NCBI RefSeq assembly: GCF_049723235.1
Contig: NZ_JBNARB010000002.1
Coordinates: 124,001-188,000, forward strand
DNA: 64,000 bases
Direction of reading: 5' to 3'
From: Thermovenabulum sp049723235
Lineage (GTDB): Bacteria; Bacillota; Thermosediminibacteria; Thermosediminibacterales; Thermosediminibacteraceae
A program made the position numbers and the translations under genes. The notes under the pieces are model-generated. The model was given only the letters and a program-made list of their open reading frames with translations, did no database searches and was not told where the DNA came from. Below, piece after piece: positions 16,891 through 24,900 of this stretch; within the stretch, counting starts at the first letter, position 1, and each line of letters starts with the position of its first letter.

Positions 16891-18261
16891 TTAGTTTTTT
16901 TCTTCCTCCTCATATTCCTTCAATTTGTATCGTAGGTTTCGCTCACTTATTTTCAGCATTTTTGCTGTTTCCTTTCTACTCCCTTTGCAATACTTTAATG
17001 TATAAAGTATTACCTTTTTTTCTACACTCTGCAGATCTTCTCCAACAAAAACCGGAATTAGATTTTTAAACTCATCAGAAAATTTTTGGGATAAAAGTAC
17101 AACTTCCGTAGGAAGGTCTTCAACTCCAAGGATTTTTTTATCTGAGAGTGCAACCGCCCTTTCTAATATGTTTTGGAGTTCCCTTACATTCCCTTTATAA
17201 TCGTATTTACAAAGTATTTCTAAAGCTTTATCATCAATACCTTCTACGTTTTTACCCATTTCCTTGCTATATTTTTTTATAAAATAACCAGCTAACTGCG
17301 GAATATCTTCGCGCCTCTCCCTTAATGGCGGAATGTGAATGTTTATCACATTTAGTCTAAAAAATAGATCTTCCCTAAACCTTCCTTCTTTTACTTCTTT
17401 TTTTATGTCTTTATTTGTTGCAGAAATTATCCTCACATTTACCTTTTTCCTCTTTTCTGAACCCACAGGCATTATTTCTTTTTCCTGGACAACACGAAGC
17501 AGTTTTGCCTGTAAACTTATATCCATCTCTGTAATCTCATCTAAAAATATTGTGCCTCCATCCGCTATTTCAAAAATCCCTTTCTTTCTGTGTTCTGCTC
17601 CAGTAAATGCTCCTTTTTCATACCCAAAAAGCTCCGCTTCCAGCAGATTTTGCGGTATGGCTGCACAATTCACAGCTTCAAAAGGTTTGTCCTTTCGCCT
17701 CCCGCAAAAATGAATGGCTCTCGCAACAAGTTCCTTACCCGTTCCGCTTTCGCCGGTTACCATTACATTAGAATCTATTTCTTTTACCTTTTCTATAAGC
17801 TCAAATACCTTCTGCATAGCTTTTGAAGAACCAACCATACCTGATAATTGGTACTCATAAATTAATTTTTCATTTAAATATTCTACCCTCGATTTTAAAT
17901 TAATGTATTCTAAGGCTTTATTTAATAAAGTTTTAAGCTGAATTAAATCTATCGGCTTTGTGATGTAGTAATATGCTCCATTTTTCATAGCTTCCACCGA
18001 AGATTCTATGCTTCCGTATGCCGTCATTATAATTATTGCACTTTTGGGACTTATCATCTTCAATTTTTTTAGTGTCTCTAATCCGTCATTTTTCCCAAGC
18101 CTCAAATCAAGGAGAATAATACCAAAATCCTCAACTTCAGCAAGGGAAAGTGCTTGTTCTTCACTATTTGTCGTATATATGAGAAAATCATCCTCCAAAG
18201 CAAATTCCAGTGAAGAACAGATAGCATCATCGTCATCGACAATTAAAAGTTTTTGCTTCAT
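16891..18261 (-). CDS. NtrC-family sigma-54 response regulator (module 1)
   Basis: Transcriptional activator of 456 residues: receiver domain (1-120, with VDDDDAI and the phosphoacceptor in ILLDLRLG), an AAA+ domain with Walker A GESGTGKE, the sigma-54 contact loop GAFTGA and Walker B-like GGTIFLDEI, then a Fis-type helix-turn-helix at the C-terminus (SRKETAKMLKISERNLRYKL). Its start overlaps the kinase stop by four bases, and GGAGGGTGATCG gives the binding site. It sits directly upstream of the sigma-54 promoter of gltS, which is therefore the likely target. Confidence 0.95.
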   Translation of the reverse strand: MKQKLLIVDDDDAICSSLEFALEDDFLIYTTNSEEQALSLAEVEDFGIILLDLRLGKNDGLETLKKLKMISPKSAIIIMTAYGSIESSVEAMKNGAYYYITKPIDLIQLKTLLNKALEYINLKSRVEYLNEKLIYEYQLSGMVGSSKAMQKVFELIEKVKEIDSNVMVTGESGTGKELVARAIHFCGRRKDKPFEAVNCAAIPQNLLEAELFGYEKGAFTGAEHRKKGIFEIADGGTIFLDEITEMDISLQAKLLRVVQEKEIMPVGSEKRKKVNVRIISATNKDIKKEVKEGRFREDLFFRLNVINIHIPPLRERREDIPQLAGYFIKKYSKEMGKNVEGIDDKALEILCKYDYKGNVRELQNILERAVALSDKKILGVEDLPTEVVLLSQKFSDEFKNLIPVFVGEDLQSVEKKVILYTLKYCKGSRKETAKMLKISERNLRYKLKEYEEEEKN

Positions 18262-19886
18262 CGATCACCCTCCTCATTTGCCGGTAAACCTATAAATACC
18301 TTTGTCCCTCTTCCCAACTCACTTTCAATCCATATATTTCCCCCATTCTCCTTTAAAAGCTTGTAACTAACCGAAAGCCCCAATCCGGTTCCCGCTTCTT
18401 TAGTCGTAAAAAAAGGATCAAATACTTTCTTAATATTATCCTCATCAATGCCAATTCCATTGTCTTCGAAAACCACAATTACTTTTTCATGATTATCTAT
18501 AGCAGAAATTTGTAGCTTACCATCTTTTATGCTGCCTAAAGCTTCAATAGCATTCATAACTACGTTCATAAAAACTTGAAGTATTTGATTTCGGTCTACA
18601 TAAACTTTTAAATTCGGATCTACAGTAGCAACAACATTGATTTTTTTTCTCTTAAAAATAGGATCAAATAAAATTAGCATATTCTCGATTATTTCATATA
18701 AATTTTCATTTTTCCTCACCGGTTTTTGGGGCTTAGCGTAATCTAATAAGGAATTCAATAATGAATTTATCCTTTCTATTTCCCTCGGCAAAAAATAACT
18801 TATTTTTTCCCTGAATAAAGGGTTTTCATATTTTTCCGGCAGAAGTTCTACAAATGTCTTGATTGATGTAAGGGGAGTCCTGATTTCATGAGCAATACCC
18901 GCAACTAAATTCCCTAAGGCTTCCATTTTATCTTTAAATGCAATCTTTTCCATGAGTTTCTTCTCTATGTCCATCCGCCTTTTAACTTCCTTCTGAAGAA
19001 GGTAATTTAAATAAAACATAGCTGATGCAATTACAAACATTAGACCAAAACCATACAACATTAAAATAGCCTGCTTTTTGTAATATTGCAGGGGATAATC
19101 CAGTGGCTTCCCAAACCATTTTTCATAAATCTTATCGTAAATTCCATTCTTTTTTATCTCATATAGCCCTTTGTTGAAAATACTGAGCAGCTCTATATTT
19201 CCCTTCCTTACTGCAATAGCATACGCCTGTGGATCTATCTCCTGACCAGCCAACTTTACCATATCTATTTTCCTTTTTTGTTGCAGTATATACTGCCCTA
19301 CAAGTTTATTCCCCACCACTGCATCAACTTTTTTTGAAAAAAGCATCTCAAAAGCCTTTTCCTGATCTTCAACCATTATTAATTCATATAAGTTAGAATT
19401 TTGCAGTTTTTGAAAGGCTGCATCCCCTTCTTGAACCGCTACTTTTTTCCCTACAAGATCCGTCATCCTCACCACAGGCGAATCCTTCAAAACGAAAACC
19501 GCTGAAACGTTCGTTATATAGCTATCCGAAAACTCATATTTCTTTGCTCGCTCTTCACTATATTTCATTCCCTGAATTGCATCTATCTTTCCTTCATCCA
19601 ATGCCTTTATAGCATCAGCCCAAATCATGGGACGAAACTCAATTTCAATTCCGGTTTGCAATGCAATGGCCTTCATTATATCGACATTAAAGCCACGATA
19701 CACCTTTTGGCCGTTTATATCTATCATAAACTCATATGGAGGGAAATTTACATCCCCGCCAATGATATACACCCTTTTTTGCTCATCCGCCTTAGCAGTA
19801 CAATCGCAAAAACATATTCCATATAATATAATAAATATAAAAAGCAAACTAAAAAGAAAAAAGCTTTTAAATTTATATCCATCCAC
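18258..19886 (-). CDS. Sensor histidine kinase with fused solute-binding domain (module 1)
   Basis: Membrane kinase of about 542 residues. Seen: signal anchor, an extracellular type 3 solute-binding domain (about 36-262) like amino-acid ABC receptors, a membrane segment (about 272-293), a HisKA box HEIRTPLTSIKTF and an ATPase domain with DNGIGI, GTGLGLSV. The carboxylate-binding Arg of amino-acid receptors is kept (SEERAKKYEFSDSY), but the Asp that holds the alpha-amino group is Asn here (DAVVGN), hinting at a ligand with a blocked amine. GTG at 19886 is preferred over TTG at 19889 by its spacing from GGAGG. It is paired with the NtrC-type regulator. Confidence 0.93.
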   Translation of the reverse strand: MDGYKFKSFFLFSLLFIFIILYGICFCDCTAKADEQKRVYIIGGDVNFPPYEFMIDINGQKVYRGFNVDIMKAIALQTGIEIEFRPMIWADAIKALDEGKIDAIQGMKYSEERAKKYEFSDSYITNVSAVFVLKDSPVVRMTDLVGKKVAVQEGDAAFQKLQNSNLYELIMVEDQEKAFEMLFSKKVDAVVGNKLVGQYILQQKRKIDMVKLAGQEIDPQAYAIAVRKGNIELLSIFNKGLYEIKKNGIYDKIYEKWFGKPLDYPLQYYKKQAILMLYGFGLMFVIASAMFYLNYLLQKEVKRRMDIEKKLMEKIAFKDKMEALGNLVAGIAHEIRTPLTSIKTFVELLPEKYENPLFREKISYFLPREIERINSLLNSLLDYAKPQKPVRKNENLYEIIENMLILFDPIFKRKKINVVATVDPNLKVYVDRNQILQVFMNVVMNAIEALGSIKDGKLQISAIDNHEKVIVVFEDNGIGIDEDNIKKVFDPFFTTKEAGTGLGLSVSYKLLKENGGNIWIESELGRGTKVFIGLPANEEGDR

Positions 19887-19909
19887 CAAGATTCCTCCGT
19901 TATTGAGGG

Positions 19910-19937
19910 TTATATAATATATCTTCTATTTTTTCAA
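19910..19937 (-). promoter_or_regulatory. Predicted sigma-A promoter of the module 1 kinase
   Basis: TTGAAA (19932-19937) and TATAAC (19910-19915) are 16 bases apart on the minus strand, 21-48 bases before the first possible start codon. Confidence 0.55.
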
Positions 19938-19971
19938 AAAGAATTCCTTCAAAAATTAAACAGAAGTTTTA

Positions 19972-19995
19972 GGTCGCGAGCATGCCACGCACACA
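19972..19995. repeat. Repeated GCATGC-centred element, copy 1
   Basis: Shares 19 of 24 bases with 34908-34931. The core CGC-R-AGCATGC-Y-N-CGC is an imperfect palindrome. Both copies lie next to a hairpin terminator of a minus-strand gene. Function unknown. Confidence 0.4.
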
Positions 19996-20026
19996 ATAAA
20001 AATAGCCCGCTTTTATAGGCGGGCTA
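19996..20026 (-). terminator. Terminator downstream of ortB
   Basis: Arms TAGCCCGC and GCGGGCTA with an ATTTTTA tail on the minus strand. It lies 60 bases after the ortB stop. Confidence 0.8.
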
Positions 20027-20085
20027 AAGCTTATATTTATAAAATCCATTTAAAATTAAGTAAGAATAGAGCTTATTTACTTGAT

Positions 20086-21501
20086 CTATTTCACTTTTAC
20101 ACTAAATTCATTTAATATTTTTATAACATTTTCTTTTGTCCACTTTATATCCTCAGCTAAAAATTCCACATCTACTTCTTCTACTTCTTTTACATCATAG
20201 GTATTTACCGCATTTCTTATATAGGATTTCCTGAGCTCATTAAGGTCAATTTCCTTATATCCCATCTGCCCCAAGTTTTCGGGTATTACTATCGTCTTTC
20301 CCGGAATGTTTTCTACAGGGTTTCCAATTTTTACTTCAATCCCGTTTTTTCTTGCAAAACTAAGCTGTGCAAGAGGATGCTTCCCTGCTCCTGTATATTC
20401 GGTCTCCTGCACTACGATAATTTGATCTTCATCCATTTCTTTTGCTAAGGCAATTGCCGCAGCAAGCGAAGTATTGCCAGCAGGCCCTCTTTCCAACCCT
20501 TCCAATTGAGCTAAAAGTTCAGTAGTATAAAATACCTCCCCTTGAGTTACCGTAACATATCTATCAAGATACCTTAAAGGCCTTGCCGCATTTCTCGGTA
20601 CATCAGACCTATCGGGCCAAACGGCAAAAGGTACGCCAAATCCCGTGTGCCCGGTGGTGAATGACTTTTTATTAAAATCATTATCGGATGCCATGTGAAG
20701 ACCGGTCAAATCCACAGAAGCTCCTATAATCTTAGTATCCTTCGCTCCCGCTTTTAATACACCTCTTGCTGTCCCCGTTACATTACCTCCACCTGCATGG
20801 GTAATTACTACCGCATCGGGAAATTTTCCTTCCCTTTCTTTAATCTCAGCAGCAACCTCGTAACCTAAGGTTTCAATACCTGCTATACTGTAAGGCGTAT
20901 ATAGCGAAGCGTTAAAATACCCTGTTTCTTCAAGAAGGGTCAAGAATACATAAAAAAGCTCAGGCCCTACCGTAAGCTGAACAACTTCAGCACCGTATGC
21001 CTCGCATTTTCTCGCCTTCTCAAGAATTTCTGGCTGGCCCACTTTTCTAGAATCGTATACTTCTTGTACCACTATACATTTTATTCCCCTTTGGGCAGCC
21101 TGAGCTGCCACCGCAGCACCGTAATTTCCTGAAGTCGCAGCTATAACTCCTTTAAAACCTATCTTTTTAGCATGGTATACGGATAAAGATGCTCTCCTGT
21201 CTTTAAATGAACCCGAACAGTTTGCCGCTTCATCTTTTATAAAAATCCTTGCACCCTTACCTTTGGGAGCATATTTTCTCACAAGTGCGGTTAAATTTTT
21301 TAGTTCAAATAGTGGTGTTTTACCCACCTTGGTTTCCGATTGAATTTTTGCAATATCCTCGAGGTCATAAGGGACATTTTTCATCAGCCCTTCGTAGTCA
21401 AAGGAAAGTCTTCCATATTCTAATACTTTATAATCTATACCTACCGATTTTTTCATTATTTCATTTTTTCTGCTCATTACAGCTTGATAAGATTTATTCA
21501 T
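20086..21501 (-). CDS. ortB: 2-amino-4-oxopentanoate thiolase, PLP subunit OrtB
   Basis: Large subunit of the thiolase that cleaves 2-amino-4-oxopentanoate with CoA to acetyl-CoA and D-alanine in clostridial ornithine oxidation. The 471-residue product is a fold-type II PLP enzyme: PLP lysine in NCSGSFKDRRAS, SGNYGAAVAAQAAQRG binding loop and a Gly-rich loop HAGGGNVTGTARG. Length and the ortA gene in front (eight-base overlap) support the call over a generic threonine synthase-like enzyme. Ornithine aminomutase and diaminopentanoate dehydrogenase, which would feed this step, are not in the window. Confidence 0.9.
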   Translation of the reverse strand: MNKSYQAVMSRKNEIMKKSVGIDYKVLEYGRLSFDYEGLMKNVPYDLEDIAKIQSETKVGKTPLFELKNLTALVRKYAPKGKGARIFIKDEAANCSGSFKDRRASLSVYHAKKIGFKGVIAATSGNYGAAVAAQAAQRGIKCIVVQEVYDSRKVGQPEILEKARKCEAYGAEVVQLTVGPELFYVFLTLLEETGYFNASLYTPYSIAGIETLGYEVAAEIKEREGKFPDAVVITHAGGGNVTGTARGVLKAGAKDTKIIGASVDLTGLHMASDNDFNKKSFTTGHTGFGVPFAVWPDRSDVPRNAARPLRYLDRYVTVTQGEVFYTTELLAQLEGLERGPAGNTSLAAAIALAKEMDEDQIIVVQETEYTGAGKHPLAQLSFARKNGIEVKIGNPVENIPGKTIVIPENLGQMGYKEIDLNELRKSYIRNAVNTYDVKEVEEVDVEFLAEDIKWTKENVIKILNEFSVKVK

Positions 21502-21817
21502 TACATCCTGCCCCCTTTATAACCTCTGAAAGCTCCCTTTTTACATTGTATCCCGAGACCAAAAGCTCTTCCACACAATTTCCAAAATCGTGAATATGCC
21601 TTGGATTTATCTCTACAAGAGTTCCTTTCACAATTCTATCCGTCAAAGTTTTTATCATCACTTCGTCGCCAATTTTAGCTCGTTCGTCGATCAAAAATCC
21701 TCTTACCCACATTTTGAGCGGAACCTTCTTAGTATCCTCCGGCAGATGAGGTGCCCTCTCCTCAGGTGTCAAAACAGTATTTTCTATTTCTACCCACATC
21801 CCTTTTTTAGCCTCCAA
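21494..21817 (-). CDS. ortA: 2-amino-4-oxopentanoate thiolase, small subunit OrtA
   Basis: Accessory subunit of 107 residues. Seen: WVRGFLIDERAKIGDEVMI, then a GTLVEINPRHIHDFG stretch that is typical of OrtA, a small beta-rich protein needed for the CoA-dependent step. The start is TTG, seven bases after AAAGGAGGT. It is translationally coupled to ortB. The hairpin upstream at 21896-21931 means it may have its own promoter or depend on read-through from the carrier gene. Confidence 0.88.
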   Translation of the reverse strand: MEAKKGMWVEIENTVLTPEERAPHLPEDTKKVPLKMWVRGFLIDERAKIGDEVMIKTLTDRIVKGTLVEINPRHIHDFGNCVEELLVSGYNVKRELSEVIKGAGCNE

Positions 21818-21895
21818 TTTTTTTACCTCCTTTGCAGAATTTTACAATTAGCGTATCTTAAAACCAAAGTTTAAGAAAATATAAAAAAATTTATC

Positions 21896-21931
21896 AGAAA
21901 AACTCTCCTCTCTATTAAGAGGAGAGCTTTT
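21896..21931 (-). terminator. Terminator between the NhaC-type carrier and ortA
   Basis: Arms CTCTCCTCT and AGAGGAGAG, with TTTTTC following on the minus strand. I found no clear sigma-54 box between it and ortA, so partial read-through is possible. Confidence 0.75.
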
Positions 21932-21935
21932 CTAT

Positions 21936-23387
21936 TTAAGCTGTTTTATAAACTTTATTTTCCTTTGCTTTTTCCATATTATCGTATCTTCCTATTCCGA
22001 GAATTATGCTTATAAACATTACAGCTAACATTGCGTAGGCATACAACACATATGGAGTTACATCTAACGCTGCAAGAGGATGTGCACTATCCCTTGCAAA
22101 CCCTATTGTAAATATAACAGCCGGCGTCCACGGTAATGAGTAAACCAGTGTACAGGAAGTAGCATCAAGAAGGTTTGCCGTTCTATAAGGACTTATACCA
22201 TATTTTTGTGAAAGAGGTTTAGCAAAAGATGCACCTACTGCAAGTATGGCCGGGGCATTAAGTCCCATAAGTGAAGATAGTATAATTACCATTATTGATA
22301 TAACTATTTCAGTGCCAACCGGCCCTTTTGCGACCTTTTCAAGAGCATTGAGAAGTTTTACGTCACCATGGCCTGCTCTCATAATGGCTATGGAACCAAA
22401 GAGTAGAAGTGCAAGTATGCTAACCTGAATCATGCTGTTAATACCCGTATAAATAACTCCGCCCACCGTTCTGTCAAGACCGGAGCCTGTAACCTTTATA
22501 AGAGCATCTTTAACTACATCTTGCCCCGGGTCAATTTGTATAAAATCGATTAATCCTGCGGCAACTGCTGTAGCCCCTGCAATAACCGAACCTATAGTAG
22601 TAGCAATTATAATATCTCCTGTTTTTATTGCAATCCATACCGTTATCGCAACGGGTATAAGCATGAATAATGTGTTGGGATTATATGAAATGTTCTGAAC
22701 CGCTCCCACTTGTCCTTGTCCGGAATATCCCATACCGATTATTATTATACCTATTATTGTTAAGATTCCTGCTGCAGCAGCATATTTAAAACGCGAACGC
22801 ACTACACCAGGAACATCGACTCCCTGGGATGTTGCCGAACATATTGTTGTGTCTGATACGGGAGCTAAGTTGTCACCAAAGGCTCCACCGGAAACTATTG
22901 CCCCTGCTAATAAGCCCGGATGCGCACCAAGAGCAATTCCTGCAGGATAAAGGACCCCCATTCCTGCCGCTATAGTACCAAATCCAGTACCGGATGCTGT
23001 TGCAAATAATGCAGAAGCTATAAAGGATATAACTATAAAAAGTGTACCGCTGATACCCATTGAAGCAGCAAGGCCTGCAATTCCAGCTGCTAAGCCTGAG
23101 GCTCTAAGTATCCTCGAAAATACACCGGCAAAAATCCAGCATACAACCGGAATTATTGCTTCCTTGCTTGCCATACCGTTAATTATTGTCTCGGCATAAA
23201 GAAACTTGTCCTTTGCAAAGAAGAATGCTACCACTAAAGCTGTGAAGGCAGGCACCCATAGAGCACCATCGGAAATTGAACCAAAAACAAAGGTTGTAAG
23301 AATAATTAATGCGATAAAAACGGCAAAGGGAAGAAAAGAGACCCACTCACCACCATAAAATTCCAGTTTTTTTGACCCGTTAGACAA
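21936..23387 (-). CDS. NhaC-family Na+/H+ antiporter-like carrier (module 2)
   Basis: Membrane carrier of 483 residues with about eleven or twelve segments. The stretches GAIVSGGAFGDNLAPVSDTT and ATASGTGFGTIAAGMGVLYPAG are typical of NhaC-type proteins, some of which exchange amino or organic acids instead of protons. Being first after a sigma-54 promoter and ahead of ortAB, it probably moves a substrate or product of that pathway. The start is TTG, nine bases after GGAGG. Confidence 0.88.
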   Translation of the reverse strand: MSNGSKKLEFYGGEWVSFLPFAVFIALIILTTFVFGSISDGALWVPAFTALVVAFFFAKDKFLYAETIINGMASKEAIIPVVCWIFAGVFSRILRASGLAAGIAGLAASMGISGTLFIVISFIASALFATASGTGFGTIAAGMGVLYPAGIALGAHPGLLAGAIVSGGAFGDNLAPVSDTTICSATSQGVDVPGVVRSRFKYAAAAGILTIIGIIIIGMGYSGQGQVGAVQNISYNPNTLFMLIPVAITVWIAIKTGDIIIATTIGSVIAGATAVAAGLIDFIQIDPGQDVVKDALIKVTGSGLDRTVGGVIYTGINSMIQVSILALLLFGSIAIMRAGHGDVKLLNALEKVAKGPVGTEIVISIMVIILSSLMGLNAPAILAVGASFAKPLSQKYGISPYRTANLLDATSCTLVYSLPWTPAVIFTIGFARDSAHPLAALDVTPYVLYAYAMLAVMFISIILGIGRYDNMEKAKENKVYKTA

Positions 23388-23431
23388 TTTTTAGTCCCTC
23401 CTTTTGTTTAATTTTTGTTAAATCCTATAAC

Positions 23432-23446
23432 GCAATAAACATGCCA
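23432..23446 (-). promoter_or_regulatory. Sigma-54 promoter of the NhaC-type carrier gene
   Basis: TGGCAT-GTTTA-TTGC on the minus strand matches the -24/-12 consensus with exact spacing, 45 bases before the start codon and two bases after the regulator gene's terminator. Confidence 0.85.
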
Positions 23447-23447
23447 A

Positions 23448-23475
23448 AATAAAAAACCGCAAAAATGCGGTTTTT
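23448..23475 (-). terminator. Terminator of the second NtrC-type regulator gene
   Basis: Arms AAACCGCA and TGCGGTTT with a run of T on the minus strand. As in module 1 it directly precedes the sigma-54 promoter. Confidence 0.85.
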
Positions 23476-23501
23476 CGGTTAAAATTAAATTTTATGAATA
23501 G

Positions 23502-23534
23502 GAAATATATTTCATACCATTGGAAATAAATTTC
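23502..23534. promoter_or_regulatory. Paired candidate activator sites upstream of the module 2 promoter
   Basis: GAAATATATTTC (23502-23513, perfect dyad) and GAAATAAATTTC (23523-23534, one mismatch) have centres 21 bases apart, two helical turns, 56-88 bases upstream of the -24 box. This suits cooperative binding of an NtrC-type activator. The same 12-mer also occurs at 36595-36606. Confidence 0.5.
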
Positions 23535-23541
23535 TCAAATC

Positions 23542-24900
23542 TTATTTTAAAGAAAACTTTTTTACTTTATTGAATACCTGCCTCCTGCTCAATCCCGAAA
23601 GCTTTGAAATTGCACTTAGATTCCCCTTTGTATATTCATAAAGCCTTTTGAAATATTCCCTTTCAAAGTTTTCTTTTGCCTCTTCAAAGGTTAGTATCTC
23701 TTTTTTCTCATCAAAATCTTTTATTTTATTTTGGTTTTTACTTTGAATGCATCTTAATATATCATCTCTTGAAACATTTTCTTCACATAAAATAAATATC
23801 CGCTCAATTATATTTTTTAATTCCCGTATGTTTCCCGGATACTCATAATTCATTAATATGTCAAGTACATCGCTACTAAAATCTAAAACTTTATTCATTT
23901 TCCTTGAAAATTTATCTATAAAAAAATTTATCAAATTTGGCAGGTCATTTTTTCTTTCCCTTAGCGGAGGTAAATGCATAGATACGGTGTTTATACGATA
24001 ATAAAAATCGAGCCTGAAATCCCCTTCTTCTATTGCTTTTTCCAAATCTCTATTCGTAGCACTTATTAATCTGAAATCAATTTCCCTTTTTTTATTAGCC
24101 CCCAATCTCTCCACAGTTTTTGTTTCAAGAACCCTTAACAGCTTAACTTGAATTTCCTGATCCAATTCCCCTATTTCATCGATAAAAAGTGTTCCCCCAT
24201 TGGCTTCTTCAATTTTTCCAGCTTTGCAGGCTAAAGCGCCGGTAAATGCCCCTTTTTCATAACCGAAAAGCTCGGATTCTAATAATGTCACAGGATAGGC
24301 CTTACAGTTTATGGGTACGAAAGGCGCTATACTTCTCTTACTCCTTTTATGAATATACTTTGCAATAACCTCCTTGCCTGTCCCCGATTCTCCTGTTATA
24401 AGTACGCTGCAGTCACTATTTGCCACCTTATCTATAATATTATAAATTTCTATCATCTTGGGATCGGTGGTTTTTAAAAGGACATCATCCTCCGAAAGTC
24501 CGCTTTTAAGGGTAAAATTCTCCTCTTTTAACTCGTATATTTTTTTTGCTTTTTCAATTTCAGAAATCAATGACTCGGGATTCGAACTTTTAATATAATA
24601 CGAAAAGGCACCCAGTTTTATTGCGTTAACGGCATTTTCGATTGTACCGAATCCAGTTACAATTATTACCTCTACACTGTTTCCAAACCGGGATTTTACC
24701 TTTTTCAGAAATTCAATTCCATCCATTTCCGGCATAACCAAATCCACCATTACCAGAGGATAATACTCATCATTCAAAATATCAATAGCTTCTATCGGAG
24801 AAGTTACACCCTTTACTTTATAACCTCTTTGCTTTAACAGCAAGGAATATACCTCTACAAATTCATTTTCATCATCTACAATAAGCACCTTAAATTCCAT
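23542..24900 (-). CDS. NtrC-family sigma-54 response regulator (module 2)
   Basis: Activator of 452 residues with the same plan as the module 1 regulator: receiver (VDDENEFVEVY; phosphoacceptor in LVMVDLVMPEMDG), AAA+ domain with GESGTGKE, GAFTGA and GGTLFIDEI, and a Fis-type helix-turn-helix (NLSAISKLSGLSRRQVFNKV). Sequence differs enough from the first regulator to suggest an old duplication or separate recruitment. It overlaps the kinase gene by 11 bases. The likely target is the sigma-54 promoter just downstream. Confidence 0.95.
   Translation of the reverse strand: MEFKVLIVDDENEFVEVYSLLLKQRGYKVKGVTSPIEAIDILNDEYYPLVMVDLVMPEMDGIEFLKKVKSRFGNSVEVIIVTGFGTIENAVNAIKLGAFSYYIKSSNPESLISEIEKAKKIYELKEENFTLKSGLSEDDVLLKTTDPKMIEIYNIIDKVANSDCSVLITGESGTGKEVIAKYIHKRSKRSIAPFVPINCKAYPVTLLESELFGYEKGAFTGALACKAGKIEEANGGTLFIDEIGELDQEIQVKLLRVLETKTVERLGANKKREIDFRLISATNRDLEKAIEEGDFRLDFYYRINTVSMHLPPLRERKNDLPNLINFFIDKFSRKMNKVLDFSSDVLDILMNYEYPGNIRELKNIIERIFILCEENVSRDDILRCIQSKNQNKIKDFDEKKEILTFEEAKENFEREYFKRLYEYTKGNLSAISKLSGLSRRQVFNKVKKFSLK

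Noticed and set aside
21818..21895. Sigma-54 promoter directly before ortA
   Set aside because: A TGG-containing stretch exists, but the -12 element reads TACG in place of TTGC, so it does not meet the consensus.
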